Origin: Chloranthus sessilifolius
Taxonomy: Eukaryota > Streptophyta > Magnoliopsida > Chloranthales > Chloranthaceae
Reading direction: 5' to 3'
DNA: 64,000 nucleotides
Assembly: GCA_021018995.1 (NCBI GenBank)
Contig: CM037588.1
Location: 38,933,000-38,996,999 of the forward strand
Below, piece by piece: positions 1-12,211 of the stretch. The stretch's first letter is position 1, and each line of letters starts with the position of its first letter. The position numbers and the translations under genes were made by a program. The notes below the pieces were generated by a model. It ran no database searches. It saw only the letters and a program-made list of their open reading frames with translations, and was not told the origin of the DNA.

Positions 1-1035
1 TTACTATGTATTATAATAGCATGTTGATTTAAGGTTCATGTGAATGAATCCCCTAAACACTTTGACCGGTATGGCGGGATGTCCATACACTCGGACTGGT
101 ACGGCGGGATATCCATACACTTTGACCAGTACGGTGGGATATCCGCACACTCTGACCGGTACAGCGAGATATCCATACACTTTGACCGGTACGACGGGAT
201 ATCCGTACACTTTGAACACGTTCATTGAACGATGATGGTTAGGAGGGGATTCCCATCGGTAATTCGGCTCAACAACGCTATACTCGCGTTGGAGTTTCAT
301 AAGTTAAAAGTTTAAGTCATTCATTAAGTAAGAAGTTGCATGTAAATGGGAAAATGAATAAGTGAATCCGAAACTTTGTGAAAATTGAACACCGACTTTT
401 GAACGTAAGATCTTACGAACTCTGTTTTCAATATGAGAACTGCTTCTGAATTTTGTCTTCGTCTTCAATATGATAATGCCTCAAATTTTTATTTGAAATG
501 CCTTCTGAGTTATCGTCATTGAATCTATGCATTGATCGATGAAATGTAATTGGTATTGACCTTTCTTCTACTGAGCTTAGACTGTTAGCTAACCCCGACA
601 CCTTGTGTCACAGGTGCAAATACTAATCAGGACCCTGAGCTTGAGGCCGTTCCTGATTTCGTGCCGGCAGAAGATCTGCAGCCTGAGAACTTTTATCCAT
701 AGTTCTTGGATTTTGGATTAGGTATATGGGTTGTGTTTATAATGGATACAGTGAGACAGATTGTAAACTCAATCCACTGTTTAGGTGACGGTCAGTCGTC
801 ACCGGTAGTTATTTTGGGTTTTGGTTCCATGTTCTGTATTTAATGAGATCTGTTTATTGCCATATGATTTTCGTTCTGACTTCGTATGCATGTGACACTT
901 GTGGAGTTTGCATACAGGTATATGATATTTCTTTGATTATCTGCATGTGTATATGTTATCTGATCTGATTTTTGAACATTGGACGGCGGTCCAGTTTTCC
1001 CCGAAAATTCGTGTGGTGAAATTCGGGTCGTCACA
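1..1035 (+). mobile_element. LTR end of a Tekay/Del-like Ty3-gypsy element
   Basis: The segment ends in ATTCGGGTCGTCACA at 1021-1035. This is the mirror of the TGTGACGACCC start common to LTRs of the Tekay/Del group. Beyond 1035 the text changes abruptly to the conserved internal region of a gag-only element, so this is an insertion into that element. The beginning lies outside the window, so it may be a solo LTR or the end of a longer copy. No coding region is seen. The group name is inferred from the terminal motif only. Confidence 0.5.
61..210 (+). repeat. Five-copy 30-bp tandem repeat inside the LTR
   Basis: Five head-to-tail units of exactly 30 bases follow the pattern TTTGACCGGTACGGCGGGAT then ATCCATACAC, with one to six changes per unit. 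They start at 61, 91, 121, 151 and 181. A degenerate partial unit (TTTGAACACG) follows at 211. Because 30 is a multiple of three, the array is open in several frames on both strands, which creates spurious ORFs. Confidence 0.9.
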
Positions 1036-2643
1036 AGTTCCTCGAGCCGAGTGTACATGAGCCATTAGTGCCCCGTGGTTCGATCATGCATGAGTTGTTA
1101 GAGTCGATAGGAACGCGTCAGCATACTAAGTTGCAAGAGATTAATCATCAGATTTTACTGAATGTTGAAAATACACCGAATGTCACTAACACAACAAATT
1201 TATTTAATGATTTTAATAACGACAATTGTGTGTTAGTTCCTGATAATCCTGAACATGTGGAACTACTCCCGAACTTGAAAAAGGGTAATGATGAAAGCCC
1301 AGGATTTCCTCTAGACAAGGGCATTCTTTCGATAATTACGGCGGAACCTATTTCAAGTCCTGCAGCTGTCTTTTGGTCCATTCCTTGCTACCCGTAAACG
1401 AGTCAAACCCATTTAACCAATTCATAACCCGTACCTGAGCCATTTGCAAAAAGTTTGAATGAGGAGGTGCCAGAGTTTTCAAACTTCACTACCTATGCGA
1501 GTAAACAGCAGGAGTATCTCACAACATGGAAAGACAAGCCGAGAGCTGAGCATCCAAAGCGTAATGTACATGAGTTCTACAACTCATTAGGGATGAACTC
1601 TCCCACTCGGAGAGAATGGATGGGGACATCACAATCAAAAGCATTGGATTTGGGGCGAGTGATTGTCCAACAACAGAAGAAACGGAAAGGGAGCTGGAAC
1701 AGAAGAGCCAGAAAGAAAAAGAAGAACATGAAAGTGGTTAAGAGCTCAAATTTGAAGGACTGAAGAGTTTTCTCGTCACTTTCTGTGCAACCATTAGAAA
1801 AGTAGTCATAAGTTTATCAATATGTGTCAAAATTGTGTGATTCTTATCTTGTTAGAATGCTACTTCGATAAACTTTCAAATAAAAGGCCAATTTCACGTT
1901 AATCAGACATCATTTGACCCTTCAAAAGCGGCCGCATAATAAAAGGATGAGATTTAGTTTTTCAAGGCAAACTTGTCTTTTAGTATTTGTTTGTTTTAGG
2001 TATTTTTTTGGCCTACTATATAAGGTCTTTATAACTTTGTAGTATGTAGTTGATTATTGAATGAAAACTTGCGAGCGTGCTTTTGTGCAAACCTTAGAAG
2101 ACTTGTGAAAAGTTTTTGATCGAATGAGCGAATCTTTCGAAACCTGAGGAGTGAGCAATCATTTCTCGTGTGACTTGGTGTGAAACCGACTTATGAGCTT
2201 AGTGAGAAGCCTCAGAATCCTTGGTGTGAAGCCTTGGACCTCTATCTTCCTCTTCTATCATTTTTTCTATTTTTATCTAGTAATATCTTTCCTTGCTTTG
2301 ATAAATTCCTAAACCTCAAATCTAAAAATTTATATCTTTGATCTACCCCTTTTGTTAATTTAATTCTTCGAACCTTTATTTTCAAACCCTAAAGGAGTCG
2401 AGAGACGACACCATCGCTTGATGCTCTAAACTAGATTGAAACTCGAATCCTTCATCGGATCCGTTTTTCTAGATCGGGAATATCGATGCATGTGAGCGCT
2501 AAACTTGAATTAACTTAGTTGCTTTATTGAATTCATTAAATTTATTTTGTGTGTTGGTGATTTCGATTATTTCCATTATTCAATTAAATCTGAGGTTAAT
2601 CCCAAACTTGCATAATTAGGGTTTTAGTGCTTGCCCCGCATCA
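1036..2643 (+). mobile_element. Gag-only LTR element fragment (internal end plus 3' LTR)
   Basis: 1068-1617 encodes the conserved C-terminal block seen in three other copies here (HELLESIGTRQHTKL, NLFNDFNNDNCVL, then LTTWKDKPRAEHPKRNVHEF and FYNSLGMNSPT). A purine-rich tract (GGAGAGAAT) precedes the 3' LTR at 1618-2643, which has the family start (G)GATGGGGACATC and end CCCCGCATCA. The LTR has the family U5 text (CTTGATGCTCTAAACTAGAT). The left side is replaced by the Tekay-like LTR. It is a broken fossil. No reverse transcriptase or integrase is seen. Confidence 0.75.
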
Positions 2644-4040
2644 CCAATAAAAGCATGTTGTGACCTGACATAGACAATGCATATGACTTGACTGAATCCT
2701 ATGGATTCTAGGGTGAGTCCGTCTGTATGATCACTAACTCAGATGACATGGCTCTGTTTTAACCCTTTTCGTTCCCCTCTATCAAAAGGTGACATGTTAC
2801 TGTTTTCATAACTTCTCATCAAATGGTTCCAATTCACCCATTTAAAAAAGGCTAGTAACAATCAGTTCTGTTAAATTGAAGGGTTAGTAACACCAGATCT
2901 TTTTTGTGAGGTTGTCTCAATAAGGTGTGGGCCCTGCAAATTTCCATTTGAACAAAATCATGGACTTATTAATGAGACGAGAGGAGAATTGGTAGATGCT
3001 GCTTCTGTAAAAAAAGTGGTGGGATGGCTGGTACTTCTCACTTTTAGACTTGATTGCTTTCACTGTCAGATTTGTAACTTAGTTCATGGAAATGTCACTG
3101 AACCAATATATCAAACCAATATATCAATACAGTTTTAAGGATTTATAAGGTACTTGAAATCTTGCCAATGAGGACAAATTTGTTTCTTACTATTCACTTT
3201 GACTTGTTTGTTATAATGGCTTTGATTGGGCTTGTTCGAAGGACAATAGTCGACCAACTGCAAAATATCCATTTTCATAAGAAACAGTTAATCCTTTTCT
3301 GTAAAACTATAAAGCTTGGTCTCTAAATAAAGTGCAGAAGCAGAATGCTGAGCTAGTCCACAATCGGTGAACTTTTTTGGAATCAACTGCTGCCAAACTG
3401 AGAACGGAATTATTTTGACAAGCTTCCGGGACTTTTTTGTGATCTTGAAAGTGCTATCATATTGCAGCCTATATCTCCTTTTCCATGTGACAAAAAACAC
3501 ATTATGGTCAATTGTCAATTGTCACGTTCTAAGAAAGTAATTGCCAGAATTGTTAAGTCAAGACAAAAAGAAGATCAAGTAACTGATCTAGTGGCAAGTG
3601 GCAAGTGGCAAGTAGAGACAGATATAAATTTTTAGTTGGCACATTTGGAATGATAGATCATTTAGATCCTTAATCTCAAATTTGATAGGAAGCGCGAGAG
3701 AAATCATTTCATGCATTCAACTATTCATTTTGTGTGTAGGGTTAAGTCTGTCATTTGGTTAATTCTCCTAAGGACATATTAATAATAAACATTATTCCAA
3801 TGCTTGTAAATTGGAGAGGTTAACACAGATCTGCTATTCACATTTTTGTCAATATGACTCACATTTTTCGCTAAAGGATGCTTTTGTTATCAATTTTTGT
3901 TTACTTTTCTTCTTCAGGGATTTAATGCTCTAATTTATTGGAAATTATATTAATCCTTAAGTTGGAAGTTCCTGTGTATTATGGGCTTTTCAACTTTGAA
4001 TATGGCTTTCTAACATCAGTGGGTTATCTCTATCTGGCAG
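2644..4040 (+). other. Intron text, nothing recognised
   Basis: AT-rich sequence leading to the acceptor at 4040. I see no upstream UPL7 exon, RNA gene or repeat family in it. Confidence 0.5.
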
Positions 4041-4319
4041 AGTTCAGATGTTCAGAGAATATATCAAGTTGGACAAAGTCTCTCGAAGGATGGCTGGAGA
4101 AGTGGCTGGATCAGGTCCTGGATCAATCAAGATTGTAATTCGTCGGGACCATATTGTTGAAGATGGATTTCAACAGTTGAATTTTCTTGGGTCAAGGTTG
4201 AAATCAAGCATTAATGTTTCATTTGTCAGCGAATGTGGTCTTCCTGAGGCTGGCCTCGACTATGGTGGGTTATCCAAAGAGTTCTTAACTGATATATCGA
4301 AGAAAGCGTTTGATCCCGA
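4041..4319 (+). CDS. UPL7: UPL7-like exon (start of HECT domain)
   Basis: The acceptor is TATCTGGCAG at 4031-4040. The first base A completes an arginine codon from the upstream exon, giving [10 protein letters not shown]. The donor is GA|GTAAGA at 4320. The exon holds 279 bases and ends with two bases of a glutamate codon. It encodes the lead-in helix and the first HECT strands: [14 protein letters not shown], then [17 protein letters not shown] with the G(I/L)DxGG pattern found in all HECT domains, then [17 protein letters not shown]. No stop or frame break is seen. The internal ATG at 4048 is not a likely start, because the reading frame is open upstream and the family continues upstream. 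An alternative acceptor AG at 4046-4047 would drop R-V-Q. Confidence 0.88.
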
Positions 4320-4399
4320 GTAAGAGCACTAATTTTATTATAATTGTACCTTGTCCTGCCATTTCATTAGTTGCACATTCTCCCTACCCAATCTTACAA

Positions 4400-4800
4400 T
4401 CATTGTGACAAAATATAGCTTTTTTTTGAAAAATACACGTATAATACACCTTTTTTTGCCACAGCGTACCAAACACGTATAATATCCGTATTTTTTAATA
4501 AAAACGCATATTTTCGTATAATACACATATTTCGGGTATTAAACGAGTTTTTCGCGTATTAAACATTTTTTCCCGTATTTTACCATATTTAAAAAAAAAA
4601 CTGTTTTAAAACTTGTTTTAAAATTTTAATATAGCTCGTTTTTTCCTTATTTTTTTATGTTATTTTCCGTATTTTACAGTTTAACTTTTGATTTTTTCCT
4701 TTTTTTCCGTATTTTGCTGTTTTTTCCCGATTTTCTTGCACTCCGTATTTAACCCGTACCCGTATTTTTTCACTTTTCTTACAACTGCTATTACCTTTTG
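4400..4800 (+). repeat. AT-rich degenerate repeat in a small intron
   Basis: The intron 4320-4812 is dominated by a degenerate CGTATTTT/CCGTATTTTAC motif with T-runs, recurring about every 15-30 bases between 4430 and 4770. It looks like a decayed simple repeat, with no coding content. Confidence 0.5.
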
Positions 4801-4812
4801 TCACGGCTGCAG

Positions 4813-5065
4813 ATATGGAATATTCTGTCAGACGTCGACTTCAGAGAGACTTTTAATTCCTAACACAGCTGCAAAATTACTAGATAATGGCGTCCAAATG
4901 ATCGAGTTCCTTGGAAGAGTTGTTGGCAAAGCACTTTACGAAGGAATATTATTAGACTATTCATTTTCACCTGTTTTTGTGCAAAAGCTTTTAGGCCGCT
5001 ATAGTTTTCTTGATGAACTATCAACACTAGATCCAGAACTCTACAGGAATCTTATGTATGTCAAG
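4813..5065 (+). CDS. UPL7: UPL7-like exon (HECT N-lobe)
   Basis: The acceptor is GGCTGCAG ending at 4812 and the donor is CAAG|GTAAAT at 5066. The first base A finishes the glutamate codon of the previous exon, giving E-Y-G-I-F-C-Q-T. The 253 bases encode [18 protein letters not shown], then [19 protein letters not shown] (the HECT hallmark where the lobe meets the E2-binding region), then [19 protein letters not shown] and [12 protein letters not shown]. It ends at phase 0. The coding text is intact, in contrast with the AT-rich intron on its left (4320-4812) and the 25.8-kb intron on its right. This supports continued selection on the protein. Confidence 0.9.
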
Positions 5066-5182
5066 GTAAATCCTAGTGTTATAGTGTAGGTATATTGAAT
5101 CTAAAATATAATTTCTCATTGTGCATTGCCCCAGGCTTTAGTATCTATGTAAAGCATAAAATCATAAATAAATCATCCTTGG

Positions 5183-5235
5183 ACACATCATCATCATCAT
5201 CATCATCCTTATCATAATTATCATCATTATCATCT
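5183..5235 (+). repeat. CAT trinucleotide microsatellite
   Basis: Perfect CAT/ATC repeats at about 5186-5208, followed by imperfect ones (ATCATTATCATC) to about 5235. Confidence 0.8.
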
Positions 5236-5559
5236 TGTGTTCTACACTCGAGCTTGTAAAATGCTGATCGCGTATTTAGTTGATTGGATTTGCCAGTTAT
5301 GATTGCAGTTGCATTTATAATTAGTTTATGTGCCAATGTAAATGATCATGGGGGAACCTTTTTGCCTATATTTGTCATAAATAATTGGGTACCAAATTTA
5401 TAAAGGAATTGGTTACCAAATTGATAGAGGACCTTATCTTACTTTTTCTATATGTTGTGTGGCTTAAATTTTTTGGTACATTGTGAACAACAGCTTTCTA
5501 ATAGTCTACACTGTCATCTTTTACAAGTGTGCTCCTATGGAACTGGAAAATCATTTTTC

Positions 5560-6628
5560 TTTATCTTTATCCTTTGGAAAACTTCTTTTAGAGCAGTGCT
5601 CTCACCTAAAACCCGTGGTAAAATTTTGAGGTTTAATCTTTTGACTTGAAACACACTTTCTATGTGTTTTTCAAGTCTCTGCCTTGTTATAGATTTTTGC
5701 CTTTGTATGCAGAACAAGAGAGTGGCTCTAGTGAGAGGTTGCAAACAGCCAAACACATTGTCAAAATGCACTTCGAAAGTCTTTTAGAATAAAACTGTCA
5801 AAATGCAAGTGCATTTTAGTGTTTAGATTTGTGAGTTTTTTTCGAACCTGAGTTAGATAGTGTTTTTGAAATCCCAGCAAACCAACAGGGGGTTGGCACG
5901 AAGGCCAGGACCACGCCTCAAGAAGCGGAGGTCCTGAGTTCGAAACTCACCCCTCATTGGCTTCACGCAGGGATTTATCCCTACTTACCTGGTACGTGTG
6001 ATGTGTGGGTGTTGCTCATGCCCAGGGACTTAGTCAGGTGCTCTAAGAGGCCTAGATACTCCGTCACCGGAAAAAAGAAAAAAAAAGTGCGTTTTAGGCC
6101 AAACCTTTGCAAATGCATTATCTTTTCAGATTGACTGTTCTCAGATCACACTTGGAAAGTGCATTTATGTTTTTCTTTAGTTTGCAATGTTCCGAAATGC
6201 TCTTTTTGTCATGGAGACTCATTCTATGCCATTTGGAAAGAGTTTTTATGACTCTTTGGAAGGTGTTTTTGTCCCTTCAAAGTGGTGTCTTGAAACCTCT
6301 CAATGCGGCTCGTTTCTTGAATGATTGAACTCGCAATTTGAACCATCTTTTCTCTCTTATACAATCCCTAGCAATTAGAAGTATTCAGAGGTTTTTTTTC
6401 AACTTCTTTGGTGTTCGGTGTAGCTTGTATAGATTCAACAAATCTGTCACAAGAACACTTCTGATTCGTTGTATCGTGGAGCTGATCTGCCAATAACCCG
6501 TTGCTGACCATAGTTTATGGGAGGGAAAATAACAGTTTAGCGACAATGATATCTGTCATGCCTTGAAATAAAAATTTTGTGTCTTTGGAATTTTTGCTTT
6601 TACCACTACTTTGAAACAATTTTGAACT
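5560..6628 (+). mobile_element. Probable LTR/leader of the copia fossil
   Basis: The text lies directly upstream of the copia gag start and contains repeated phrases such as AAGTGCATTTTAG and GGAAAGTGCATTT on both sides of the SINE. Leader-like text TCGTGGAGCTGATCTGCC lies at about 6475-6493. I infer that this is the 5' LTR and leader. The exact LTR ends are not resolved. Confidence 0.35.
5885..6089 (+). mobile_element. tRNA-derived SINE
   Basis: The element opens with GGGGGTTGGCACGAAGGCC, where TTGGCACGAAGG fits a pol III A box. About 50 bases later GAGTTCGAAACTC fits a B box. The body continues through GGGATTTATCCC, CATGCCCAGGGACTTAGTCA and CCGTCACCGG, and ends in an A-rich tail (AAAAAAGAAAAAAAAA) at 6071-6088. 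The order of boxes, the 200-base length and the tail are those of plant Au-like SINEs. It cannot be a working tRNA, because no matching acceptor stem closes the 5' end. It is inserted in the leader or LTR text of the copia fossil. I could not define a clean target duplication. Confidence 0.75.
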
Positions 6629-6939
6629 GTTAGTTTGGCCCACATTCCATCAACCTCAACTTCCACTAGTTCCAACATCGTCCTTCAGTTAGATAGTTTT
6701 GATGGATCGAATCTCAGGCAGTGGCAACAAAAGTTCCACTTTTTGTTAACTTTGAGAGTCGTGCATGCTCTCACCACACCTTGTCCTACTGATGATGAAT
6801 CATCAACATACACCGATACTCACAAGAAGCAGAAATTGGAAGAGCATGACTGTACTTGCAAGGGACACATTCTCAATGCGTTGTTCGATTCGTTATTTGA
6901 TGGGTATCACACCTAACATCGAAAGAATTTTTGGGATAA

Positions 6940-7987
6940 TGATGGGGACACATCTCATGGTACAAGGCGGATAGAAAGTGCAAGGAGAAAGCAACACATG
7001 AAAACAGGAGAGAAAGAAGAAAGGGAAGTAAAGTTCGTCAACATACGATGGACGTCCATGGCTTTAGAATGGACATCTGTGAAAATAAGGGCGTTCTGGA
7101 AATTGAGGCAAGGACATCCGTGATTTAGGACTCGTTCTATTTTTGTGCACACCGTTGAGGACGAACATCCGTGGTCATATGATGGATGTCCGTGAAAGTC
7201 CTTCGCGAATTGGCGGCTACACGAATTTTAGGAAAAATCTTGTCATTTAGAGTTTTAATTGTTTTAGGACATTCTTATTTCGAACTTTATATTTAGTTAA
7301 GGTTTTCTTAGCCTATATAAAGGCATGTAAAGACTTTATTATAGATAATTGATGATTAGTGAAATTGAGAGTTGCTTTGTGCAAACCTTAGAGAATTTTT
7401 GAAGAGTTTTCACCTGAAAGAGCGAATCTTCACTTGAAAGAGTTTTTGAAGAGTTTTCACCTGAAAGAGCGAATCTTCGTTTTATCGTCCGCTTGGTCCC
7501 AAACCGACATACATCTTTGGTGTGAAGCCTTGTAGCCATATCTTTCTATTTTGTCTTCTTAATTATTGTCAGATAATTATTTTTCCTTATTTCCTTTGAT
7601 AAAATCGAAAACCCCAAATCCCTAGTTAATTAGTTATTGGAATTTTGTTCACACCATAGTGCTTGATATATTTTGATTTTCCAGTTTGATTGAAGTAACC
7701 CTTCGGGCCTTTAATTTCTTCAAATCCTCGATGAGTTGAGAGACGATACCGAAATTGTCGCTTGATGCCCTAAACTAGAACAAAACTCGAATTCCTTCAT
7801 CAGAACCGTTTTTTTAGATCGGGAAATCTTAATGCATGTGAGTACTAAAGTTGAGTTAGCATAATTATTTTAATTAAATTAATTAAATTATTTTACGTTG
7901 GGTAATTTGAATATTTTCACTATTCAATTTAATCTGGAATTGATCCCAAATTCGCGTAATTAGGGTTTTAGCATTTATCCTGCATCA
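6940..7987 (+). repeat. 5' LTR of gag-only element (6940-20073)
   Basis: 1,048 bases from TGATGGGG to CATCA. U3 holds paired GACGTCC-type palindromes between about 7035 and 7195. A TATA box lies near 7312. The U5 side has the shared text TGATGCCCTAAACTAGA. Confidence 0.8.
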
Positions 7988-8104
7988 AATTGGTATTAGA
8001 GCATAGTTCTAGTTTAGGATTGTTAGTGTCCATACTAAGTTTTTGCTTTTCTAGTTGCATATATAGCTGTGTTAGTGTTTTTTTTTTAATCTGTAAGTGT
8101 CAGC

Positions 8105-9545
8105 ATGAATCTAAAAAAGTTAGATGTTTTCATAGAGAGTTTTAACACCAAGATGGCTACCATATAAGCCCAATTGGAAACCCAACAAGCCTAACATGTT
8201 GATTTGGCAACACAACTCCAAGAGTTTAGATCGACTCACGGTGAATATCATAGGGTTAATTTCGGTGATAGAAGGGGGGATCCTCCTAGGCACGAAAATC
8301 GTTTCGACCCAAATGATAGAGTTACAAAGTTAGTTAAGGTTGACGCTTCTACTTTCGATGCACCCAAAAATCTACATAGATTGGGCAGCTGCCATTGACC
8401 AATATTTCGGGTAGTATGATATATCAGATGAGCGAAAAGTGAGGTTTGCTAAGATGAGTGGGACAAGCCAAACTTTATTGGATAAGTGTGGAACGACGTC
8501 GAGAAGCTCTCGAGTGCAAACCCATCGCCACGTGGGCGGACATGAAAGAGAAACGTCATGATAAATATATTCCCCTTTCCTACAACTAATGACTCATGGA
8601 TCAATGACATGATTTGAAGTAGAGAAGCATGTCTGTTGATGACTATATCATCCCTCATCCTGTTGAGGATTTTGAAGAGTGTTATGCCAGAGTGCAACAT
8701 TTGGAAAGGTATATTGACGCTCCAACCAGGGGGCGATTTAGTTCCTCCAATCCTGATTTTCGATCTAGTCCTACTTAAAAGGTGAATAATATCTATAGTC
8801 AATCTTCAAACCCATGAATCCTCAGATTGACAAGGGTAAAGGAAAATTGATCGAGAATTCAAAGCGTGCACTACAACAGTGTTATAAGTGTCAAGGCTTT
8901 GGTCACTTTGCATCTCAATGTCCTAGTAAATCCCAAACCTTGATTATTCAGGAGGATACCGAGAAAGGGGACAATGAGTTAGAAGTAGAAGTTTATGAAC
9001 CTACTGGAATACACAGTGATGAGGAGGATGAAACTCCTGCGAAAACCATAGGTTGTGTTAAAGGTTTGTATTCCCGAAGAAAGTGTTGATAGTGTGTCCG
9101 TGCCGCATGCGTCGTTAGAAGCATGTCATCATTCCAACTTGCACAAGATTAACGACCAAATTTTATTGAACAATGAAAATACACAAAATTTTACAAAATA
9201 CATTGAATTTGTTTAATGAGTTTAATAATCGCAATTTTGTGTTGATTCATGATAGTGCCGAGCATCTGGAACCCTTTCCGATCTTGAAAAGAGGTAATGA
9301 TGAAGGTGTAGGTTTTCCTCTAGACAATGGTAACCATCCGATAGTTGCGGTGGAGGATCTTACACCCATTCTAGGTCCACCAACTATGTCCTTTGACCCA
9401 TTCATTGTTGCCCAAGCAATTGCATCGAACCCATTTAACCAATTCGTAACCCGTACCCTACCTGTGCAATATGAGAGAAGGTTGAATGAGGAGGTTATAG
9501 AGTTCCCAAACTTCACTACCAATGTGGGCAAACATCATGAGTATC
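8105..9545 (+). pseudogene. Gag with zinc knuckle and conserved C-terminal block (fossil)
   Basis: Ty3-gypsy-type gag text from 8105 leads to the zinc knuckle at 8883-8924 (C-x2-C-x4-H-x4-C). After it comes acidic text (EVEVYEPTGIHSDEEDE) and then the block shared by four copies in this window: NLFNEFNNRNFVLIHD, HLEPFPILKRGNDEGVGFPL, and NPFNQFVTRTLPVQYERRLN. In ordinary gypsy elements a protease with a DTG/DSG triad would follow the knuckle. None is visible here. The reading frame is broken, and no working protein is implied. Confidence 0.7.
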
Positions 9546-10706
9546 TAATCGTAACTTTTTGTTCGATCTCTTAAACCCTATCAAGTGACTTAACATATAG
9601 CATAGCACTTGAGTCCAGGTGTCGATTCCATAGGGATTGGTTCGAAATTACGCCTAATTGATTGTTACTTTCTAATGCAAAGTTTTTTGTGAACAATTAA
9701 ATTTTTATGAAAGTAAAAATTGTAAACTAATTGGTGAGATCTAGGGTTGAAATTAGAGAAAATCTAGGGTTCACAACTCCATGTCACTTTCGTGAGTCGG
9801 ATTGAATTTGCTTGATTTGACTTCTGAAAGTATCCTTCACAGAGCTACAAGCTCTGCTCATATTTCGAGATCTTTTGATTCCTTGTTCATAGTATGAGAC
9901 TCCGGATTTTGCATGGCACATCAATCAATGATGACTATATTGTCTCGGTCAGTCTCATCTTAATCACACAACATTAAGAACTGTACACGCTAGTTGCGCA
10001 TAGGTTGATTTCAGATCGCAGATATGAGATTAACCAAAAGGTATCTATCTCCACTCTTGTTTCTACAAGAAATCTCAAAGAAAAAGATAGAAATGAACAA
10101 CGCTCTACAAAAATATTATTCCATTAAAAATTAAGTAGTGTATACAAACATAACCCCAAGCAACTGCAAACCCTCGACACGACGCTACGCTTCGTTACTC
10201 CCCTAGAGCGTAGATTTAGCCACGCATGTCAGAAGTTTCCATAGAATGATTCATCTCCAACCTTCCTCTCTAAGGGATAGGGTTTTTCTGCTCTCTTTTT
10301 AGCCTCCTCCCCAGAAGTCCCCTCTTTCTCCCCCTCTTTATCCTTTCGAACTTCTATATATATATGCTTTGGTTAGAGCTTCATCAAAAAGTCAACAATT
10401 GTCAACAAAAGTTCAAATCGTGTGAGGTCGCTCGAGCGAGAACCAAAGTCGACTTTCACCCAAGAATTTTAGTGCTATCTTTCAACTTTCCTCGCTCGAG
10501 CGAGAACCAATGGTCGCTCAAACGACCTATATTAGCTCCAGCTTCCTTTAAGCACTTCTTGCAGCCAATCTTTCTCCATTCTGCTCCTTAAGGGATTTAT
10601 CTCCTAAAAACACGCAAACACGTTAATATCTTATTCCTAACCTACTCTAAGTCCTAGCAATACAAGTTTGGGGGCTAATTTGTGTAACTAATTAACCCTG
10701 ATCACA
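9546..10706 (-). repeat. 3' LTR of the Athila-type element
   Basis: It matches the right-hand copy at 18596-19090 from ATCGTAACTT onward, including the shared phrases CAAGTGACTTAACATATAGC and CGCTAGTTGCGCA-like text. The right end is set at GATCACA before CCCCGAAACC, which reads as a polypurine tract on the minus strand. It contains two CTCGAG-centred palindrome pairs near 10425-10530. Confidence 0.65.
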
Positions 10707-11488
10707 CCCCGAAACCTATATTTTGCTAGTTTCAGAGCAAAACAAATGAAGAAACAAGAATGGAAACCGAAATATGCGACTTTCGTAGGGAGCATGGCTA
10801 CATTTAGCATATTTAACAAGCCTTTAAACCCCTAAGTGATCCCTAGGGGAGGAGTTGGGTCTCCTGAGGGTTTCCAGCAAAGTTACCCACAAACTTTTTC
10901 ACAATAAGGACTCATGTACCCCTATGTCCATTTCATATCTTAGCATTCAACCAAAGGTTTTTGGGTTGAGACTAAAAATAGCTCATACAATCATACCCCA
11001 CTATCACAATCTTTGGGTTAATTTTTACTCGATCCACCACTGGTTCAAACCTCATTTTGTTTAAGTTCTTGTGTAGTGAGTAACGTGCATGTGAGTATCA
11101 ACTTATGGACTTGTTTCTAATACAATCTTTCTCCTATTAAGACTTCATTGCGATTACTAGAGCGATCATTCCATTCTTTAGTTATTCATCATTTTTTTTA
11201 AATGGTTAGTGCAATACCGATTCCCTTAAGCTTTCTAGTTGATCCATGTAACGAGTTATAGATCAATGGCTCCCTGCTTAGATGGCTCGGGGCATTTGGT
11301 GTAAGCACACCCCTACGGATTTATTGGCTCGAATAAATCAGGCTACGAAATCGGTGTAACCATTACACGAGTGAGTCACTTCAATTTTTCTCACCTTTTG
11401 ATGAGAAAACTCTCTGCTTACTGAGGTGGGAGGCTCGGTTACTCAATGATTAAACTTTCAATGAAATATTGTGTCATATTATTCTCTC

Positions 11489-11541
<53 letters not shown>

Positions 11542-12211
11542 TAAAATAAATAAATAAATAAAGAATTCAGATCGCAACTTATTAGTCTCAATTTCATTGA
11601 AATCATTGAAAAATCCTTGTTAGTCACAGATCCTTAGTTTGCTAACCACATGACCTAGTGCAATGCGTGTAATGTTTTTGCGCAAGGTTCGAAAGACTCA
11701 GTGGGCTAGATGTTATGAGAACTATCCCTATCGAAGGAGGTGCAGTGTGATTGTACTTCACTTAATTTATTAACTACACTGATTACCTTGGTCAAACATT
11801 TTAGCAGTTAAATGGACAATGAAAGTACATTACATTAGACTTGACTAAAACCACTAAAATATGCATCTAAAATTCCCCTCAAACCCATGATAGAAGACAT
11901 CATCCACGATGGAGAATGAACAAACATGAAAAATATCACTTGGTAATGAAAAGGGAAGGTAGAAACACCTTTAAATTCACACTGAAACATTCCTGCAATC
12001 CAACACATAAGCTACAAAAGAAAAGTAGTTGTGTAATATGTAACATGGATCCAAGAATCAACAAGGTATGATTATATAAACAAACTAAAAGAAGTTACAA
12101 TAAAACCTTCGACAAGAAGAGGCCAGGCCGACACAACACATAACTCAAAACATACAAATCAGAACGACCAAACAAAAATACTGAAAACTATTGGGCACCA
12201 TCATCATCTGT
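10707..12211. other. Athila internal region with no coding text recognised
   Basis: AT-rich text between the 3' LTR and the env-position ORF. It holds the TA microsatellite and nothing else I can name. Confidence 0.5.
11486..11535 (+). repeat. TA microsatellite
   Basis: A TA run of about 46 bases followed by an A/T-rich AAATAAATAAATA tract, inside the Athila-type element. Confidence 0.9.

Noticed and set aside
5885-6000. A functional tRNA gene
   Set aside because: A and B boxes are present, but no closed acceptor stem or credible anticodon arm exists, and the body continues into a 3' A-rich tail. It is a SINE.
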